Origin: Suilimivivens sp964507235
Lineage (GTDB): Bacteria > Bacillota > Clostridia > Lachnospirales > Lachnospiraceae
DNA length: 64,000 bases
Direction of reading: 5' to 3'
NCBI GenBank assembly: GCA_964507235.1
Contig: CAZDPE010000001.1
Span: 10,047 to 74,046 of the forward strand
Shown: positions 1 through 9,004 of the stretch, piece after piece
How positions within the stretch are numbered: the stretch's first letter is position 1
How the letters are laid out: each line of letters begins with the position of its first letter
The notes under the pieces: model-generated
Told to the model about the DNA's origin: nothing
Seen by the model: only the letters and a program-made list of their open reading frames with translations
The model's database searches: none
Made by a program: the position numbers and the translations under genes

Positions 1-740
1 ATCCATGCGCTTGTTACATAAGGATTATAAACAAAAGAATTGTCCGCAGCGAACTGCAGCCCGTTCATCATTTCCATATAATCCACATATTCAATATTGG
101 TGGCATACCAGATATCCTCTCTGCCTCCTGTCATTTTACAAAATTCTTCCATTACTTCCCAGTTATTATCCCTGGTAAATTCATAGCTGTGTCCCCACAC
201 ATACATCAGATATAAATACTGTGTTTTATGAAGCTCTGTAAATGCCTTTCCATCTTCTAACAGATTATGGTTATGATGACAGGTGGGCTTCCATTCATAT
301 ATATCCGTAGGAAGGTCAAAGCTATGGCTGTCGCCCACGATTCTGGAATATTTAATGCCAAGGCCTGGCAGAAGCTTTTTAATTTCATCACTATAGGAGC
401 CGTTAGGATAAGACAGTCCTCTTACCGGTCTGCGCAGCAGTGTTTCCAGCCTTATTCTGTCCTCCAGCACCTCATTTACCACTTCTGTCAGCGGACATCT
501 TGCAATTGTAGGATGAGTCAGAGTATGGCAGGCAATCTCATGCCCCTGGTATAAATCCAGATATTCTTCCATGGGAATTCTGATATTATCCTTAATACCT
601 GAATTGACATGAAAGGTTCCTCGAATCCCATAGCGGTTAAAAATTCCAACCAGCCTTCTGTCTTCTTCTTTCCCATCATCATAACTCATAGTAAGAGCCT
701 TATGCTTTCCGCCGGGAAAGCAAAAATATATCTTATTCAT
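1..740 (-). CDS. Polysaccharide deacetylase (NodB-like), partial at the window edge
   Basis: The minus-strand frame starts at the ATG at 738-740, preceded by a GGAGG ribosome binding site, and stays open to base 1, so the C-terminus is missing. The first 246 residues read as a NodB-homology (CE4-type) fold: a SYDDG motif near residue 19, a GTFHVNSG strand, and a CHTLTHP motif, which corresponds to the H-x-x-x-H metal-binding element. Such enzymes remove acetyl groups from N-acetylated or O-acetylated glycans. No signal peptide is visible, so a cytoplasmic or sugar-intermediate substrate is possible. It lies 73 bp after pseC in the same direction and is probably in the same glycan operon. Family is fairly sure, substrate unknown. 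Confidence 0.8.
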   Translation of the reverse strand, partial: MNKIYFCFPGGKHKALTMSYDDGKEEDRRLVGIFNRYGIRGTFHVNSGIKDNIRIPMEEYLDLYQGHEIACHTLTHPTIARCPLTEVVNEVLEDRIRLETLLRRPVRGLSYPNGSYSDEIKKLLPGLGIKYSRIVGDSHSFDLPTDIYEWKPTCHHNHNLLEDGKAFTELHKTQYLYLMYVWGHSYEFTRDNNWEVMEEFCKMTGGREDIWYATNIEYVDYMEMMNGLQFAADNSFVYNPYVTSAW

Positions 741-813
741 TTTAATCCTCCGTATTTGTCCGTCCCTTAATCGGGAACCTGAATAAAAAACTGCCGATTG
801 TTATAAAACATCT

Positions 814-2007
814 TTACTTTTGATAATACTCCGCAATTCTGGTAACCGCATCAATCACATCATTTACATCCTTGTCTGTCATCGCATAATAAAGCGGCAG
901 ACTGATAATCTCTTCATACAGCTTTTCCGCCTTAGGACAAAGTCCGCGCTTATAACCCAGTTTCTGGTAATAAGGAAAATAATAGGTGGGAATATAATGT
1001 ACATTGCAGCAGATATTCTCTGCCGCCAATGCTTCAAAAAACTGTTTTCTGTCAATGGAAAGCTTTTCCGGTCTGATACGCAGGACATAAAGATGTCTGG
1101 TGGTGTCAGACTGAGGGATTTCTTTCTGTACAAACAGCTGGGAAAGCTTTTGAAACGCCTCATCATAAGCTTTCACAATTTCTTTCCTTCTTGCACTGAA
1201 CCTAGAAAGCTTATCCAGCTGGCTGATAATTAAAGCCGCCTGCATATCCGTCATTCTATAATTCATGCCAAGGGCAATCTGCTCATAATACCATGGACCG
1301 TCAGGCTCATTTTCCATGAGAGAAACATCCCTGGTAATTCCATGGGATCTGTATAATAATAATTTTTTATAATATTCTTCGTTATTGGTCAGTACCGCTC
1401 CGCCTTCTCCCCCTGTTACCGTCTTCACCGGGTGAAAGCTCAAGGTGGTCATATCCGCAATGGAGCCATTCTTTTTGCCGTTATAGCTTGTACCGATTAC
1501 ATGCGCGCCGTCTTCTATCAGCACAAGATTGTTTTCTCTGCAGTGTGCAAGCAGCCTGTCAAGCTCTACCGACTGACCTGTAAAGTCCACCGCCACTACG
1601 GCCCTTGTCTTTTCACCTGTCAATGCTTCAACATTAGCCGGGTCAATATTGTAGGTTTCTTCATTGATATCCGCAAACACCGGCCGGGCTCCGCAATATA
1701 AGGCGCAGTTGGCGGATGCTGCAAAGGTAATCGGAGTGGTAATTACCTCATCCCCCGGCCCTATCCCTGCCGCCTGGCACGCCATATGAAGAGCTGCCGT
1801 TCCATTACTGCATGCCACCGCAAATTTTGCCCCCGTAACTTCACACAGCTTTCTTTCCAATTCTCCGATTTTAGGTCCGCAGGTTAGATAATCGCTTTTC
1901 AGTACATCCACCACAGCCTGAATATCTGCATCATCAATGTATTGATGTCCGTAAAATATCTTCGTATCGCGGATAGGTTTTCCTCCGCAAATAGCCGGTT
2001 TATCCAT
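814..2007 (-). CDS. pseC: PseC-like UDP-sugar aminotransferase (DegT/DnrJ/EryC1 family)
   Basis: 397 residues, the full length of the DegT/DnrJ/EryC1/StrS PLP-dependent aminotransferases. The PLP lysine is K195 in a SFHPVKTVTGGEGG segment, and the cofactor-ring aspartate is D166 in IEDGAH. This version of the lysine motif is typical of PseC, which makes UDP-4-amino-4,6-dideoxy-N-acetyl-altrosamine on the way to pseudaminic acid, a sugar found on flagellins and capsules. The start has a good Shine-Dalgarno (GGGAGG, 7 nt upstream). It follows the Spo0A-like gene by 12 bp and precedes a polysaccharide deacetylase. The rest of the pathway would lie left of the window, so PseC rather than another sugar transaminase is inferred. 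Confidence 0.8.
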   Translation of the reverse strand: MDKPAICGGKPIRDTKIFYGHQYIDDADIQAVVDVLKSDYLTCGPKIGELERKLCEVTGAKFAVACSNGTAALHMACQAAGIGPGDEVITTPITFAASANCALYCGARPVFADINEETYNIDPANVEALTGEKTRAVVAVDFTGQSVELDRLLAHCRENNLVLIEDGAHVIGTSYNGKKNGSIADMTTLSFHPVKTVTGGEGGAVLTNNEEYYKKLLLYRSHGITRDVSLMENEPDGPWYYEQIALGMNYRMTDMQAALIISQLDKLSRFSARRKEIVKAYDEAFQKLSQLFVQKEIPQSDTTRHLYVLRIRPEKLSIDRKQFFEALAAENICCNVHYIPTYYFPYYQKLGYKRGLCPKAEKLYEEIISLPLYYAMTDKDVNDVIDAVTRIAEYYQK

Positions 2008-2019
2008 ATGTATACCTCC

Positions 2020-2397
2020 CTATGAAGCTGCCTCACGAAGCTGCATATATACAACATCTGCAATGGCAGCAATATATTCACTGTTAGTGGGACGTCCCTG
2101 TCCGCTTTCCATACAATAGCCGAACATTTTTTCAAAAGTATGCCGGTTTCCTCTTTCCCAGGAAATTTCTATGGCATTACGTATAGCACGCTCCACCTTA
2201 CCGTTAGTAGTATTATACCGTCTGGCTATCTCGGGGTAAAGAAGTTTTGTTACACTTCCCACAACTTTCATATCTTCAACCGCCATCATAACTGCGGCGC
2301 GAATATAGTGATACCCCTTCAAATGAACAGGAATTCCCATATCAAGCATCATTTGTGAAATTATCTGCTCTATATTCTTCTTATCCAAACTTTCCAT
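2020..2397 (-). CDS. Stand-alone Spo0A C-terminal DNA-binding domain protein (no receiver)
   Basis: 125 residues that match only the effector domain of the sporulation master regulator Spo0A: the H-x-KGYxYxR helix, GS(V/I)TKxLYPxIA, the NTT-x-x-VERAIRxAIExxW recognition region and a C-terminal PTNSE(Y/F)IA. The phosphorylatable receiver domain that makes full Spo0A about 260 residues is absent. Upstream DNA holds a repeat element, not a decayed receiver. The ATG at 2397 is chosen because GGAG lies 8 nt before it; the ATG at 2403 is only 2 nt from GGAG. It is 12 bp ahead of pseC and probably heads that glycan operon, so it may be a constitutive or partner-controlled regulator of 0A-box promoters. 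The domain is certain, the role inferred. Confidence 0.88.
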   Translation of the reverse strand: MESLDKKNIEQIISQMMLDMGIPVHLKGYHYIRAAVMMAVEDMKVVGSVTKLLYPEIARRYNTTNGKVERAIRNAIEISWERGNRHTFEKMFGYCMESGQGRPTNSEYIAAIADVVYMQLREAAS

Positions 2398-2422
2398 ATC
2401 CATCGCTCCATTCTTCTGGTAA

Positions 2423-2550
2423 GCAATCTTTTATTCCTGCGATCAATGAGTCAAGGTCATGCAGGCATGACTTTGACGAACGCCGCGAGGGTCAATTCCG
2501 CTGCTCTGCATCGCTGCAGGCTTGCTGCCCCGTTGCCTGCAGCGGGTTAC
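2423..2550 (+). repeat. Dispersed two-hairpin repeat, copy A
   Basis: Intergenic element shared with copies at about 27100-27226 (inverted) and 39598-39734. Hairpin 1 pairs 2450-2462 with 2465-2477 (13 bp, one G-T wobble, 2-nt loop). Then comes the invariant CGCGAGGGTCAA core. Hairpin 2 pairs 2498-2503 (CCGCTG) with 2540-2545 (CAGCGG). It lies between the Spo0A-like gene and the Ham1 gene and is the only content of that 200-bp gap. It may act as an RNA structure or be a non-autonomous mobile or REP-like element. Confidence 0.7.
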
Positions 2551-2599
2551 CGGCTGCCTCCCCTTAAGTATAGGACAAGGTATTTCCCCTGAAAAGTTG

Positions 2600-3253
2600 T
2601 TACTCATCGCGAAAATCTACATTTTTAAAAATATTGGAAAAAAATTGTCTGAAGCCGTTCTCTGCAGCCACATCATCCTGGGAATTGTTTTCTGAGTCAT
2701 AATAATATCTCCCGGTTGCAATATCTATGGCAATACTGTCAAGAGGGAAACCCGGAACCCTTTTCGTATGAGGAATATCTGTCAGCAGAAAGGCCTCTCC
2801 CCACAGACTTTCATCCATACTTTCATAAATATTATCCTGACTCAGCTTCAAACAGATTCCGTTCTTATATCTCGCCAGAATACTGCCGTTTTCCCGGACA
2901 AGCTCCGTATAATATTCTATCAGGTCTTCATCTGTCAGACGTTTTTCGCCCCGCCCTCTGACATGGATACCAGGCTGTAATTCATCCGGAAGCATTTCAC
3001 CGGTTTGATAATTCCAAAGATACAGTCCCGAATCACAGGAAAAAACAGGCTGCCGGAATAATTCATAATAAACCTCCGCTTTCAGCCTTGCATTTTCAAG
3101 AGGGCTGTTTCCTGTTTCCTCCGCTTCTGGAATCACAATTTTTCTTTTTTCAGCAGCCTCTTTAAGACCAATGATTTCAACCGGAAGCCCTTCCAGCGCC
3201 CTGCGCATGAACCAAAGCTTTGCAGGATTCCCTGTGCCATATATCAGCTTCAT
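2600..3253 (-). CDS. Ham1/RdgB-family non-canonical purine NTP pyrophosphatase
   Basis: 217 residues. The N-terminus YGTGNPAKL matches the GTxNxxK nucleotide-binding motif of the Ham1 (ITPA/RdgB) family, and ENARLKA plus CDSGL match the catalytic helix and acidic motif. These enzymes hydrolyse ITP, XTP and dITP to monophosphates to keep deaminated purines out of DNA. The segment after the DSGL motif is divergent: the usual VDAL-x-G-x-PGVYSARY is replaced by a tyrosine/glutamate-rich stretch with PGIHVRGRG, so substrate preference may differ. An AGGGGA site precedes the ATG. It follows the DNA glycosylase by 24 bp in the same direction, making two damage-sanitising enzymes in a row. Confidence 0.75.
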   Translation of the reverse strand: MKLIYGTGNPAKLWFMRRALEGLPVEIIGLKEAAEKRKIVIPEAEETGNSPLENARLKAEVYYELFRQPVFSCDSGLYLWNYQTGEMLPDELQPGIHVRGRGEKRLTDEDLIEYYTELVRENGSILARYKNGICLKLSQDNIYESMDESLWGEAFLLTDIPHTKRVPGFPLDSIAIDIATGRYYYDSENNSQDDVAAENGFRQFFSNIFKNVDFRDE

Positions 3254-3277
3254 TTTCTTTTGTCCCCTGTACGTATG

Positions 3278-3814
3278 TTAATTCTGTACTGCCTTATATC
3301 TTCCATCCTGAATAATATACCGCCATAAAATATCTCTGTACTCAGGCGTAGCATAATCAATGCCGACCCTTCTAGCAGCAGTATATTCCGGACGCACGCC
3401 ATCATCCTCTATCCACAATTCCTTTGAAGTCACCAAATCAATTCCGTTTAAGCTTCTGTCAATGAACATGGCCTTTGTAACCTTTCCCGGCCCGTTATAA
3501 TTCTCTACTCCACGAATCAGAACAGCCTCCGGAAACCCCTCTTTTCCTGCCACCACATTAAAAAGGGAATGTATTCCATAACACAAATAAACATATGCCG
3601 TTCCGCCCTTTTCATAGAGCACTTTCGTTCTTTCCGTTTTTCCTTTGCTTGCATGGCAGGCGGTATCCTGCTCACTGCAATAGCACTCGGTTTCTGCAAT
3701 GCGGTATCGTAAAATGCCCTCATCTGTTCTTCTGCACAAAAGCTTTCCGATTAAATCCGCGGCCAGTACAGTTGCCGACTGGCTGTAATACTTTCTTAAA
3801 AGGCGTTTTCCCAT
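3278..3814 (-). CDS. 3-methyladenine DNA glycosylase (AAG/MPG family)
   Basis: 178 residues. The protein shows the AAG-type fold markers: AADLIGK near the N-terminus, the RI(A/V)ETEAY-like segment RIAETECY containing the catalytic glutamate, AYVYLCYGIHxLFNVV, EAVLIRGVE and GPGKVTKA. It excises alkylated purines such as 3-methyladenine and hypoxanthine from DNA. The start is set at the ATG at 3812-3814, which has GGAGAG upstream; a longer frame to 3913 would run into the preceding gene and adds a tail without family similarity. The gene begins 10 bp after the stop of the serine hydrolase, consistent with co-transcription at the tail of the phosphate operon. Confidence 0.9.
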   Translation of the reverse strand: MGKRLLRKYYSQSATVLAADLIGKLLCRRTDEGILRYRIAETECYCSEQDTACHASKGKTERTKVLYEKGGTAYVYLCYGIHSLFNVVAGKEGFPEAVLIRGVENYNGPGKVTKAMFIDRSLNGIDLVTSKELWIEDDGVRPEYTAARRVGIDYATPEYRDILWRYIIQDGRYKAVQN

Positions 3815-3824
3815 ATTCTCTCCA

Positions 3825-4988
3825 TCAGTCTTCCAGCGCCGCATAAATAATCTGCCGCATTTTTCTTCTGAGTACCTGGTCCGCACCCTGCTCAATCTGC
3901 TGCATATAAACAAGCATCAGCTCCTCTTTAGGGTCAACAAAGAAATAAGTTCCCGGCAGACCGTCCCAGCCATATTCCCCCACACTTCCGTTGCTTCCTG
4001 CTTTAGCCGGATTTGTCATAATACGCATAAAATTTCCATAGCTGTAGCCTGCCAGGCTGTCAAAATAAATCGTCTTCGCCTGCGCGTCAGTCAGCTGATT
4101 TCCTGAAATATATTCCACTGTTTTTCTTCCCAAAAGTCTTTTTCCGTGATAACTGCCTTTTGCAGCCAGCATTTGTACAAAGTGGCTGTAATCCTCTAAA
4201 GTGGAATACAGACCGCCTCCGGCAGATTCAATGTAGGGAGGTTTCGTGGGTGCATACATATTCAGCCCTTCATATGCTTTTTCATCTGCTTCCCTTAAAT
4301 GTCCCTGCTCATCAATCCTTGAGTACATCTGTGCCAGACGATGATATTCTTCTTCCTTTACGTAAAAACCGGTATCCTTCATTTCAAGCGGTTCAAAAAT
4401 TTCATTTTTCAGGAATTCTCCATAAGTTACACCTGTTACCGCTTCCACGACGCCTCCGATAACATCTGCTGAAATTCCATAATGCCAGGCATCTCCCGGT
4501 TGAAATAAAAGCGGTACACTTCCAAGGGCATTAATGATATCAAGGTTTGACATCCCCGCTCCCCTGACAGCTTTCTCATGCAGCTCCCTGTAAAGATCAT
4601 CCATAATTCTTTCAGGCTCTGTTTCTGTTCCCGGATACACCAGTCCGGAAGTCATATTAAGCAGATGCTTTAACGTAATCGGTTCTTTTGCAGCAGCCAG
4701 TCCTTTCGTTGTTGCAACCTTCATATCGGCATATCCATCAAGATATTTTGATACCGGATCAAATAAATCCACTAATCCCCGTTCATACAGCATCATAATT
4801 GCTGTCGTGGTTATTGGTTTCGTCATGGAAAAAACTTTATATATGCTGTTTTCTTTATCAGAACCATACACATTTTGAAATTCTCTTTTTCCTTTATGTC
4901 CTACAATCAGGGATGCCCCCTTAATCCTTTCTTCCTGCATTTCTCTTTCAAAGAGCGCATCCAGCTGTCTTAACTGCTGCCTGTTCAT
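3825..4988 (-). CDS. Serine hydrolase, class C beta-lactamase-like
   Basis: 387 residues of the beta-lactamase/PBP-like family (EstB/class C type). The catalytic S-x-x-K is SMTK at about residues 54-57 in FSMTKPITTTAI, and the second motif appears as YGIS in the AWHYGISADVIGGVVE stretch. There is no signal peptide or membrane anchor, so it is probably a cytoplasmic esterase or peptidase rather than a resistance enzyme. The ATG at 4988 is chosen since AGGAG lies 9 nt before it; the ATG at 4997 directly abuts that site. It follows phoR by 21 bp and is likely part of the same transcript. Substrate unknown. Confidence 0.82.
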   Translation of the reverse strand: MNRQQLRQLDALFEREMQEERIKGASLIVGHKGKREFQNVYGSDKENSIYKVFSMTKPITTTAIMMLYERGLVDLFDPVSKYLDGYADMKVATTKGLAAAKEPITLKHLLNMTSGLVYPGTETEPERIMDDLYRELHEKAVRGAGMSNLDIINALGSVPLLFQPGDAWHYGISADVIGGVVEAVTGVTYGEFLKNEIFEPLEMKDTGFYVKEEEYHRLAQMYSRIDEQGHLREADEKAYEGLNMYAPTKPPYIESAGGGLYSTLEDYSHFVQMLAAKGSYHGKRLLGRKTVEYISGNQLTDAQAKTIYFDSLAGYSYGNFMRIMTNPAKAGSNGSVGEYGWDGLPGTYFFVDPKEELMLVYMQQIEQGADQVLRRKMRQIIYAALED

Positions 4989-5009
4989 ATATACCATCTC
5001 CTATTCTGA

Positions 5010-6422
5010 CTATCTGAATCCCGCGTTTTTTATGGCAGGAAAAGTTACCGTAATTTCCGTCCCTTCTCCCGGATTACTGGTAAGCGTTATTGCTGCATTT
5101 AATTTTAACAGAATATGCTTTACTATTGCAAGACCTAACCCCGTTCCTCCTGTCGATTTACTGCGGCTCTTATCCACTCTGTAGAAGCGTTCAAAAATCC
5201 TGTCCTGATGCTCCTTGGGAATGCCGATTCCGGTGTCCCTTACGATGAGCATTGCTGTATCCAAACGGTCTTTCACGATAACAAATACCTCTCCGTTTTC
5301 TTTATTATAACGAATGGCATTATCACAAAGATTGTAAAGCACCTCTTCAATCATTTGCTTATTTCCCATAACCACAGCATTTTCCGCATCCACAGTAAGC
5401 GTTACCTTATGCTTTCCGGCACTAATCTGCATCATATTGACGCAGGTTTGCGCACATTCCTTCAAATTAACAGGTTCCAGAATTTCTTCACTGTCCGAAT
5501 CATCCAATTCCGAAAGACGAATTACATCATTAATCAATGTAAGCAGCCTGCCTGCATTTTTATGGATTTCTCCGCAGAATCTTTTAATTTCCGCTTCTTC
5601 CGTTACCATTCCGTTTTCAATCAGTTCCGAGTATCCGGAAATTGCCGTCAGGGGAGTTTTCAATTCATGCGAAACATTGGCCGTAAATTCCTGCCTGAGC
5701 CTGGCATTTTGCATGACATCATCATGCTGGCTTTTAATAGCTTCAATAAAAGGCTTCATTTCCTCATACGCTTCTATCGTTGAAGCATTCTCCACATCTT
5801 CAGCAATTCTTTTAACCGGAAGCATAATCCCCTCCGCCATATAGTAAGAAAGCACTGCACAAACCGTAAACAGGACAGCCGCCACAATCAGAAGATATGG
5901 TATCGCCGATTCCATTATCATATAAATGCTGTCGGCATTTCTGGCTACCCTGAGGACATTTCCGTTTTCCAAAAGAAGGGCATAATAATAAGTATTTTGA
6001 TCAAGAGTATCCGATTTGCGGATTTCGCTGCCTTCTCCTGTTTCAAACGCCGCCTTAATCTCCGGCCTTTCCTTATGGTTCGGCAGTTCTTCTGCCGGAG
6101 CCTGCGTATCATAAATTACCGTTCCATCCTCTGCCACAAAAGTAATTCTGATTTTATCCTGTAAAAGTTCTCCTTCAAATCCTGAAAGTTTTCCCTTTAT
6201 ATTCCCAAATTCATCGTCTTCTGGCTTTTCCGGAAAATTATCCCGTAATCCCTCCTTATCCTCCAGCTTCAGAAAATATACTGCTGCTTTTGCATAAACC
6301 GCTAAATCTTCCATAATCTGCTTTTTCAGCAAATTATAACAAACAGCTACCGTCAGCAATAATGTTGCCATAATTGCCAGAGTAGCTGTTCCTAAAAGTC
6401 TTTTATTTATTTTCCTTTTCAT
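5010..6422 (-). CDS. phoR: PhoR-type sensor histidine kinase
   Basis: 470 residues. Transmembrane helix at about 10-30, an extracytoplasmic sensing region to about 170, a second helix at about 173-195, a HAMP-like linker, then HisKA with the phospho-acceptor H252 in FTANVSHELKTPL, and a HATPase with NAIRYN (N box), DTGIGIP (G1), FERFYRVD (F box) and GTGLGLAIV (G2). It sits directly downstream of the OmpR-type regulator (17 bp) and the Pst/PhoU genes, which is the context of PhoR, the kinase and phosphatase that responds to phosphate limitation through PstB-PhoU. The phosphate role comes from context. Confidence 0.9.
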   Translation of the reverse strand: MKRKINKRLLGTATLAIMATLLLTVAVCYNLLKKQIMEDLAVYAKAAVYFLKLEDKEGLRDNFPEKPEDDEFGNIKGKLSGFEGELLQDKIRITFVAEDGTVIYDTQAPAEELPNHKERPEIKAAFETGEGSEIRKSDTLDQNTYYYALLLENGNVLRVARNADSIYMIMESAIPYLLIVAAVLFTVCAVLSYYMAEGIMLPVKRIAEDVENASTIEAYEEMKPFIEAIKSQHDDVMQNARLRQEFTANVSHELKTPLTAISGYSELIENGMVTEEAEIKRFCGEIHKNAGRLLTLINDVIRLSELDDSDSEEILEPVNLKECAQTCVNMMQISAGKHKVTLTVDAENAVVMGNKQMIEEVLYNLCDNAIRYNKENGEVFVIVKDRLDTAMLIVRDTGIGIPKEHQDRIFERFYRVDKSRSKSTGGTGLGLAIVKHILLKLNAAITLTSNPGEGTEITVTFPAIKNAGFR

Positions 6423-6439
6423 TTATTCTCGTCCTATTA

Positions 6440-7114
6440 TTATGAATTAAAGATATAGCCTACATTGCGCACTGTCTTAATCATACTGCCTGCATCCTGC
6501 AGCTTTTGACGCAGTGTTTTAATATGCATGTCAAGGGTTCGTGATTCACCTTCAAAATCCGTTCCCCAAACCTTTTCCAGAATTTCCTCCCTGGGAGTTA
6601 CAATTCCCACATTAATCATCAGCAGCTTCAAAAGCTCATACTCCTTATAGGTCAATTCACAATTTTCACCGTTTACGGTAACGCGGTGCTTTTCTTCATC
6701 CAGACATACAGCACCGATTAACATTTTCCTTTCCTGCTGTTCCCTGCCTGTTCTGCGGAGGAGAGCTTTCACTCTGGATATCAGTTCCATAATTCCGAAA
6801 GGCTTTGTCAAATAATCGTCTGCGCCGGTATCGAGCCCTTTAACCTTATCAATTTCTGTGGTTTTGGCCGTGACCATAATAATCGGCAAATTTCTTCCAT
6901 TCACGCCCTGGCGGATTTTCTTTACAATATCAAGACCATCTGCATCGGGAAGCATGATATCAAGTAAAAGCAAATCCGGACTTTGCTTTTCAAATGCCTT
7001 ATAAAAATCAGCGGCAATTTCAAATTCCTTTACCTCAAATCCCGAGTTTTTAAGCGCAATAGCTTCAATTTCCCTGATATTCTTATCATCTTCCACAATA
7101 TAAATCATTGACAT
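6440..7114 (-). CDS. phoP: PhoP/PhoB-type response regulator (OmpR family)
   Basis: 224 residues: receiver domain at about 1-120 with acidic pocket E8-D9-D10, phospho-acceptor D52 in LLLLDIMLPDADG and K in TKPFG, followed by an OmpR/PhoB winged helix (TYKEYELLKLLM, RTLDMHIKTLRQKL, RNVGYIF). It partners the following phoR and likely controls the pst operon under phosphate starvation. The Shine-Dalgarno AAAGGAG precedes the start. Its position inside the operon implies positive autoregulation once the operon is induced. Confidence 0.92.
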   Translation of the reverse strand: MSMIYIVEDDKNIREIEAIALKNSGFEVKEFEIAADFYKAFEKQSPDLLLLDIMLPDADGLDIVKKIRQGVNGRNLPIIMVTAKTTEIDKVKGLDTGADDYLTKPFGIMELISRVKALLRRTGREQQERKMLIGAVCLDEEKHRVTVNGENCELTYKEYELLKLLMINVGIVTPREEILEKVWGTDFEGESRTLDMHIKTLRQKLQDAGSMIKTVRNVGYIFNS

Positions 7115-7131
7115 GCTTAAGCTTTCTCCTT

Positions 7132-8904
7132 TTAAGGCAGCTGATAACGCTCCTTTAAATGTTTTACTTCTGATGCGAAGGCCGCATTATCTTTGCTTGA
7201 AATGCTTTCCTGATATTCGTGAGTTTCAAAATTCTCTTCATTAAGCTGCAGCAGAGATAGCGCTATATTGGAACAATGATCGGATACTCTTTCATAGTTA
7301 GTAGTAACATCCGAAAGAACAAAACCCATTTCAATAGTACATTTTCCTTTGCGCAATCTCTTCATATGGCGCTTTTTAACCTCTACACTGAGATAATCAA
7401 TAACCTCTTCTAAAGGCTCTATCATTTCCGCCAATTTTAAATCCTCTTCCTGAAATACCAAAATTGAGGTATTCACAATATCCTTAATGGCATTGGTATA
7501 AACTGCCAGTTCTTCCTGCGCCTTTTTGGAAAAGGATAATTCTTTCTGATTCATCTCTCTGGCAGATTCCATGATATTAATTGCATGATCCGAAATGCGC
7601 TCAAAATCACTGATACAATGCAGCAATACCGAAAGCTCCTGGCTGTCCTTTTCCGTCAGATGCCTGCTGCTTAATTTAACCAGATAGGAACCGATTTCAT
7701 CTTCATAATGATCCACTATATCTTCAAGCTCAATTACCTTTTCCGCCACTTTTTTATCATACTTTTCAAGCATCTGTATTGCAAGGAACAAAGCTTCTCT
7801 TGAATACGCTGCCATATCTATTGCAACATTTTTACACTGCTCCAAAGCAAATCCCGGCGTGCTTAAGAAACGGGAATCCAAAAGCTGAATTTCCCTCTTT
7901 CCTTCGGACAGCTCCTGCTTTTCCTCTTCTGTTTCCGGAATCGTCAGGTAAACAAGCTTTTCCAATATAAAGGTAACCGGGAACATTACAATCACAGCAA
8001 CTACATTAAATGCACTATGTATAACAGCAACCCCTACTGCACTGGCTGCCTGTTCTAAAAATTCAAAATGAAAAATTGCATTAACGGCATAAAATACTGC
8101 CATAAAAGCCACCGTCTTAATAATATTATAATAGAGGTGAATCAGGGCAGTACGTTTTGCTCCTTTGTTACCGCCCGCGCCGGAAATAAGGGCCGGCATA
8201 CAGGCGCCTACATTTTCTCCCATGATAATGGGAATTGCCGTGGCATAGCTGACCGCTCCCGATGCGCAAAGAGCCTGCAAAATACCGACTGAAGCAGAAG
8301 ACGACTGAATAACCGCTGTCAGAATCAGGCCTGCCAGCATACCCAGCACAGGATTAGAAAACATCAGAAGGAGATTGGATATTTCAGGGCTTTGGGCAAA
8401 AGGCGTCACAGAACTGGACATCGTATCCATTCCAAACATCAGCACCGCAAAACCAATCATAATCGTACCAACATTCTTATGTACCTCTTTTTTACTCATG
8501 TTCATAAGAATGATGCCTATAATGGCAAGTATCGGCGAAAAAGAAGCAGGCTTTAAAAACTGCAGAAAAAAGCCGCTTCCGTTTACATCAGTTAAACTCA
8601 AAATCCAGGCTGTTACCGTGGTACCCACATTGGCCCCCAGTATAACGCCTACCGCCTGGGACAGCTTCATGATTCCCGAATTAACAAACCCCACCACCAT
8701 AACCGTGGTAGCGGACGAAGACTGGATAACCGCAGTAACACCGGCGCCAAGCAGAACTGCCATTAATTTATTGGAGGTTAATTTCTCCAAAATAAGTTCA
8801 AGCTTACCTCCGGATGCTTTCTTCAATCCATCTCCCATCACATGCATTCCATAAAGGAAAAGTGCAAGGCCGCCTATCATCGTTAGTATATCAAAAATAT
8901 CCAT
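7132..8904 (-). CDS. Na+/phosphate cotransporter (NptA/PF02690 type) with PhoU-like C-terminus
   Basis: 590 residues. Two Na/Pi-cotransporter repeats with the duplicated QSSSAT/QSSSAS signature (around residues 60 and 200) inside a multi-pass membrane region to about 310; the remaining cytoplasmic part is helical and carries PhoU-like motifs (DFERISDHA and NYERVSDHC). Such proteins import or balance phosphate by sodium coupling and the PhoU-like tail probably regulates transport. Having a low-affinity Na/Pi transporter inside the Pst high-affinity operon is notable. A GGAGGG site precedes the ATG, and the 100-bp gap before it could hold an internal promoter. Confidence 0.9.
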   Translation of the reverse strand: MDIFDILTMIGGLALFLYGMHVMGDGLKKASGGKLELILEKLTSNKLMAVLLGAGVTAVIQSSSATTVMVVGFVNSGIMKLSQAVGVILGANVGTTVTAWILSLTDVNGSGFFLQFLKPASFSPILAIIGIILMNMSKKEVHKNVGTIMIGFAVLMFGMDTMSSSVTPFAQSPEISNLLLMFSNPVLGMLAGLILTAVIQSSSASVGILQALCASGAVSYATAIPIIMGENVGACMPALISGAGGNKGAKRTALIHLYYNIIKTVAFMAVFYAVNAIFHFEFLEQAASAVGVAVIHSAFNVVAVIVMFPVTFILEKLVYLTIPETEEEKQELSEGKREIQLLDSRFLSTPGFALEQCKNVAIDMAAYSREALFLAIQMLEKYDKKVAEKVIELEDIVDHYEDEIGSYLVKLSSRHLTEKDSQELSVLLHCISDFERISDHAINIMESAREMNQKELSFSKKAQEELAVYTNAIKDIVNTSILVFQEEDLKLAEMIEPLEEVIDYLSVEVKKRHMKRLRKGKCTIEMGFVLSDVTTNYERVSDHCSNIALSLLQLNEENFETHEYQESISSKDNAAFASEVKHLKERYQLP

Positions 8905-8971
8905 TCCCTATCCCTCCGGGTTTTGTACAAAAGCCATTTGCTCATTATTTTACACTATTTATTACCTTTTG

Positions 8972-8999
8972 GGTATAAGAATTTTTATTTTCTTCACAA
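8972..8999 (-). promoter_or_regulatory. Possible internal promoter before the Na/Pi transporter
   Basis: On the minus strand TTGTGA and TATACC are spaced by 16 bp in the AT-rich 100-bp gap between phoU and the transporter gene. The match is weak, and the only support is that this is the largest gap in the operon. Confidence 0.3.
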
Positions 9000-9004
9000 A
9001 AACA

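Noticed and set aside
267..554. 95-codon plus-strand frame opposite the polysaccharide deacetylase
   Set aside because: It is a shadow of the minus-strand deacetylase, with no ribosome binding site and no recognisable domain.
5208..5783. 191-codon plus-strand frame opposite phoR
   Set aside because: Lies wholly inside the conserved kinase gene; composition is that of an antisense shadow.
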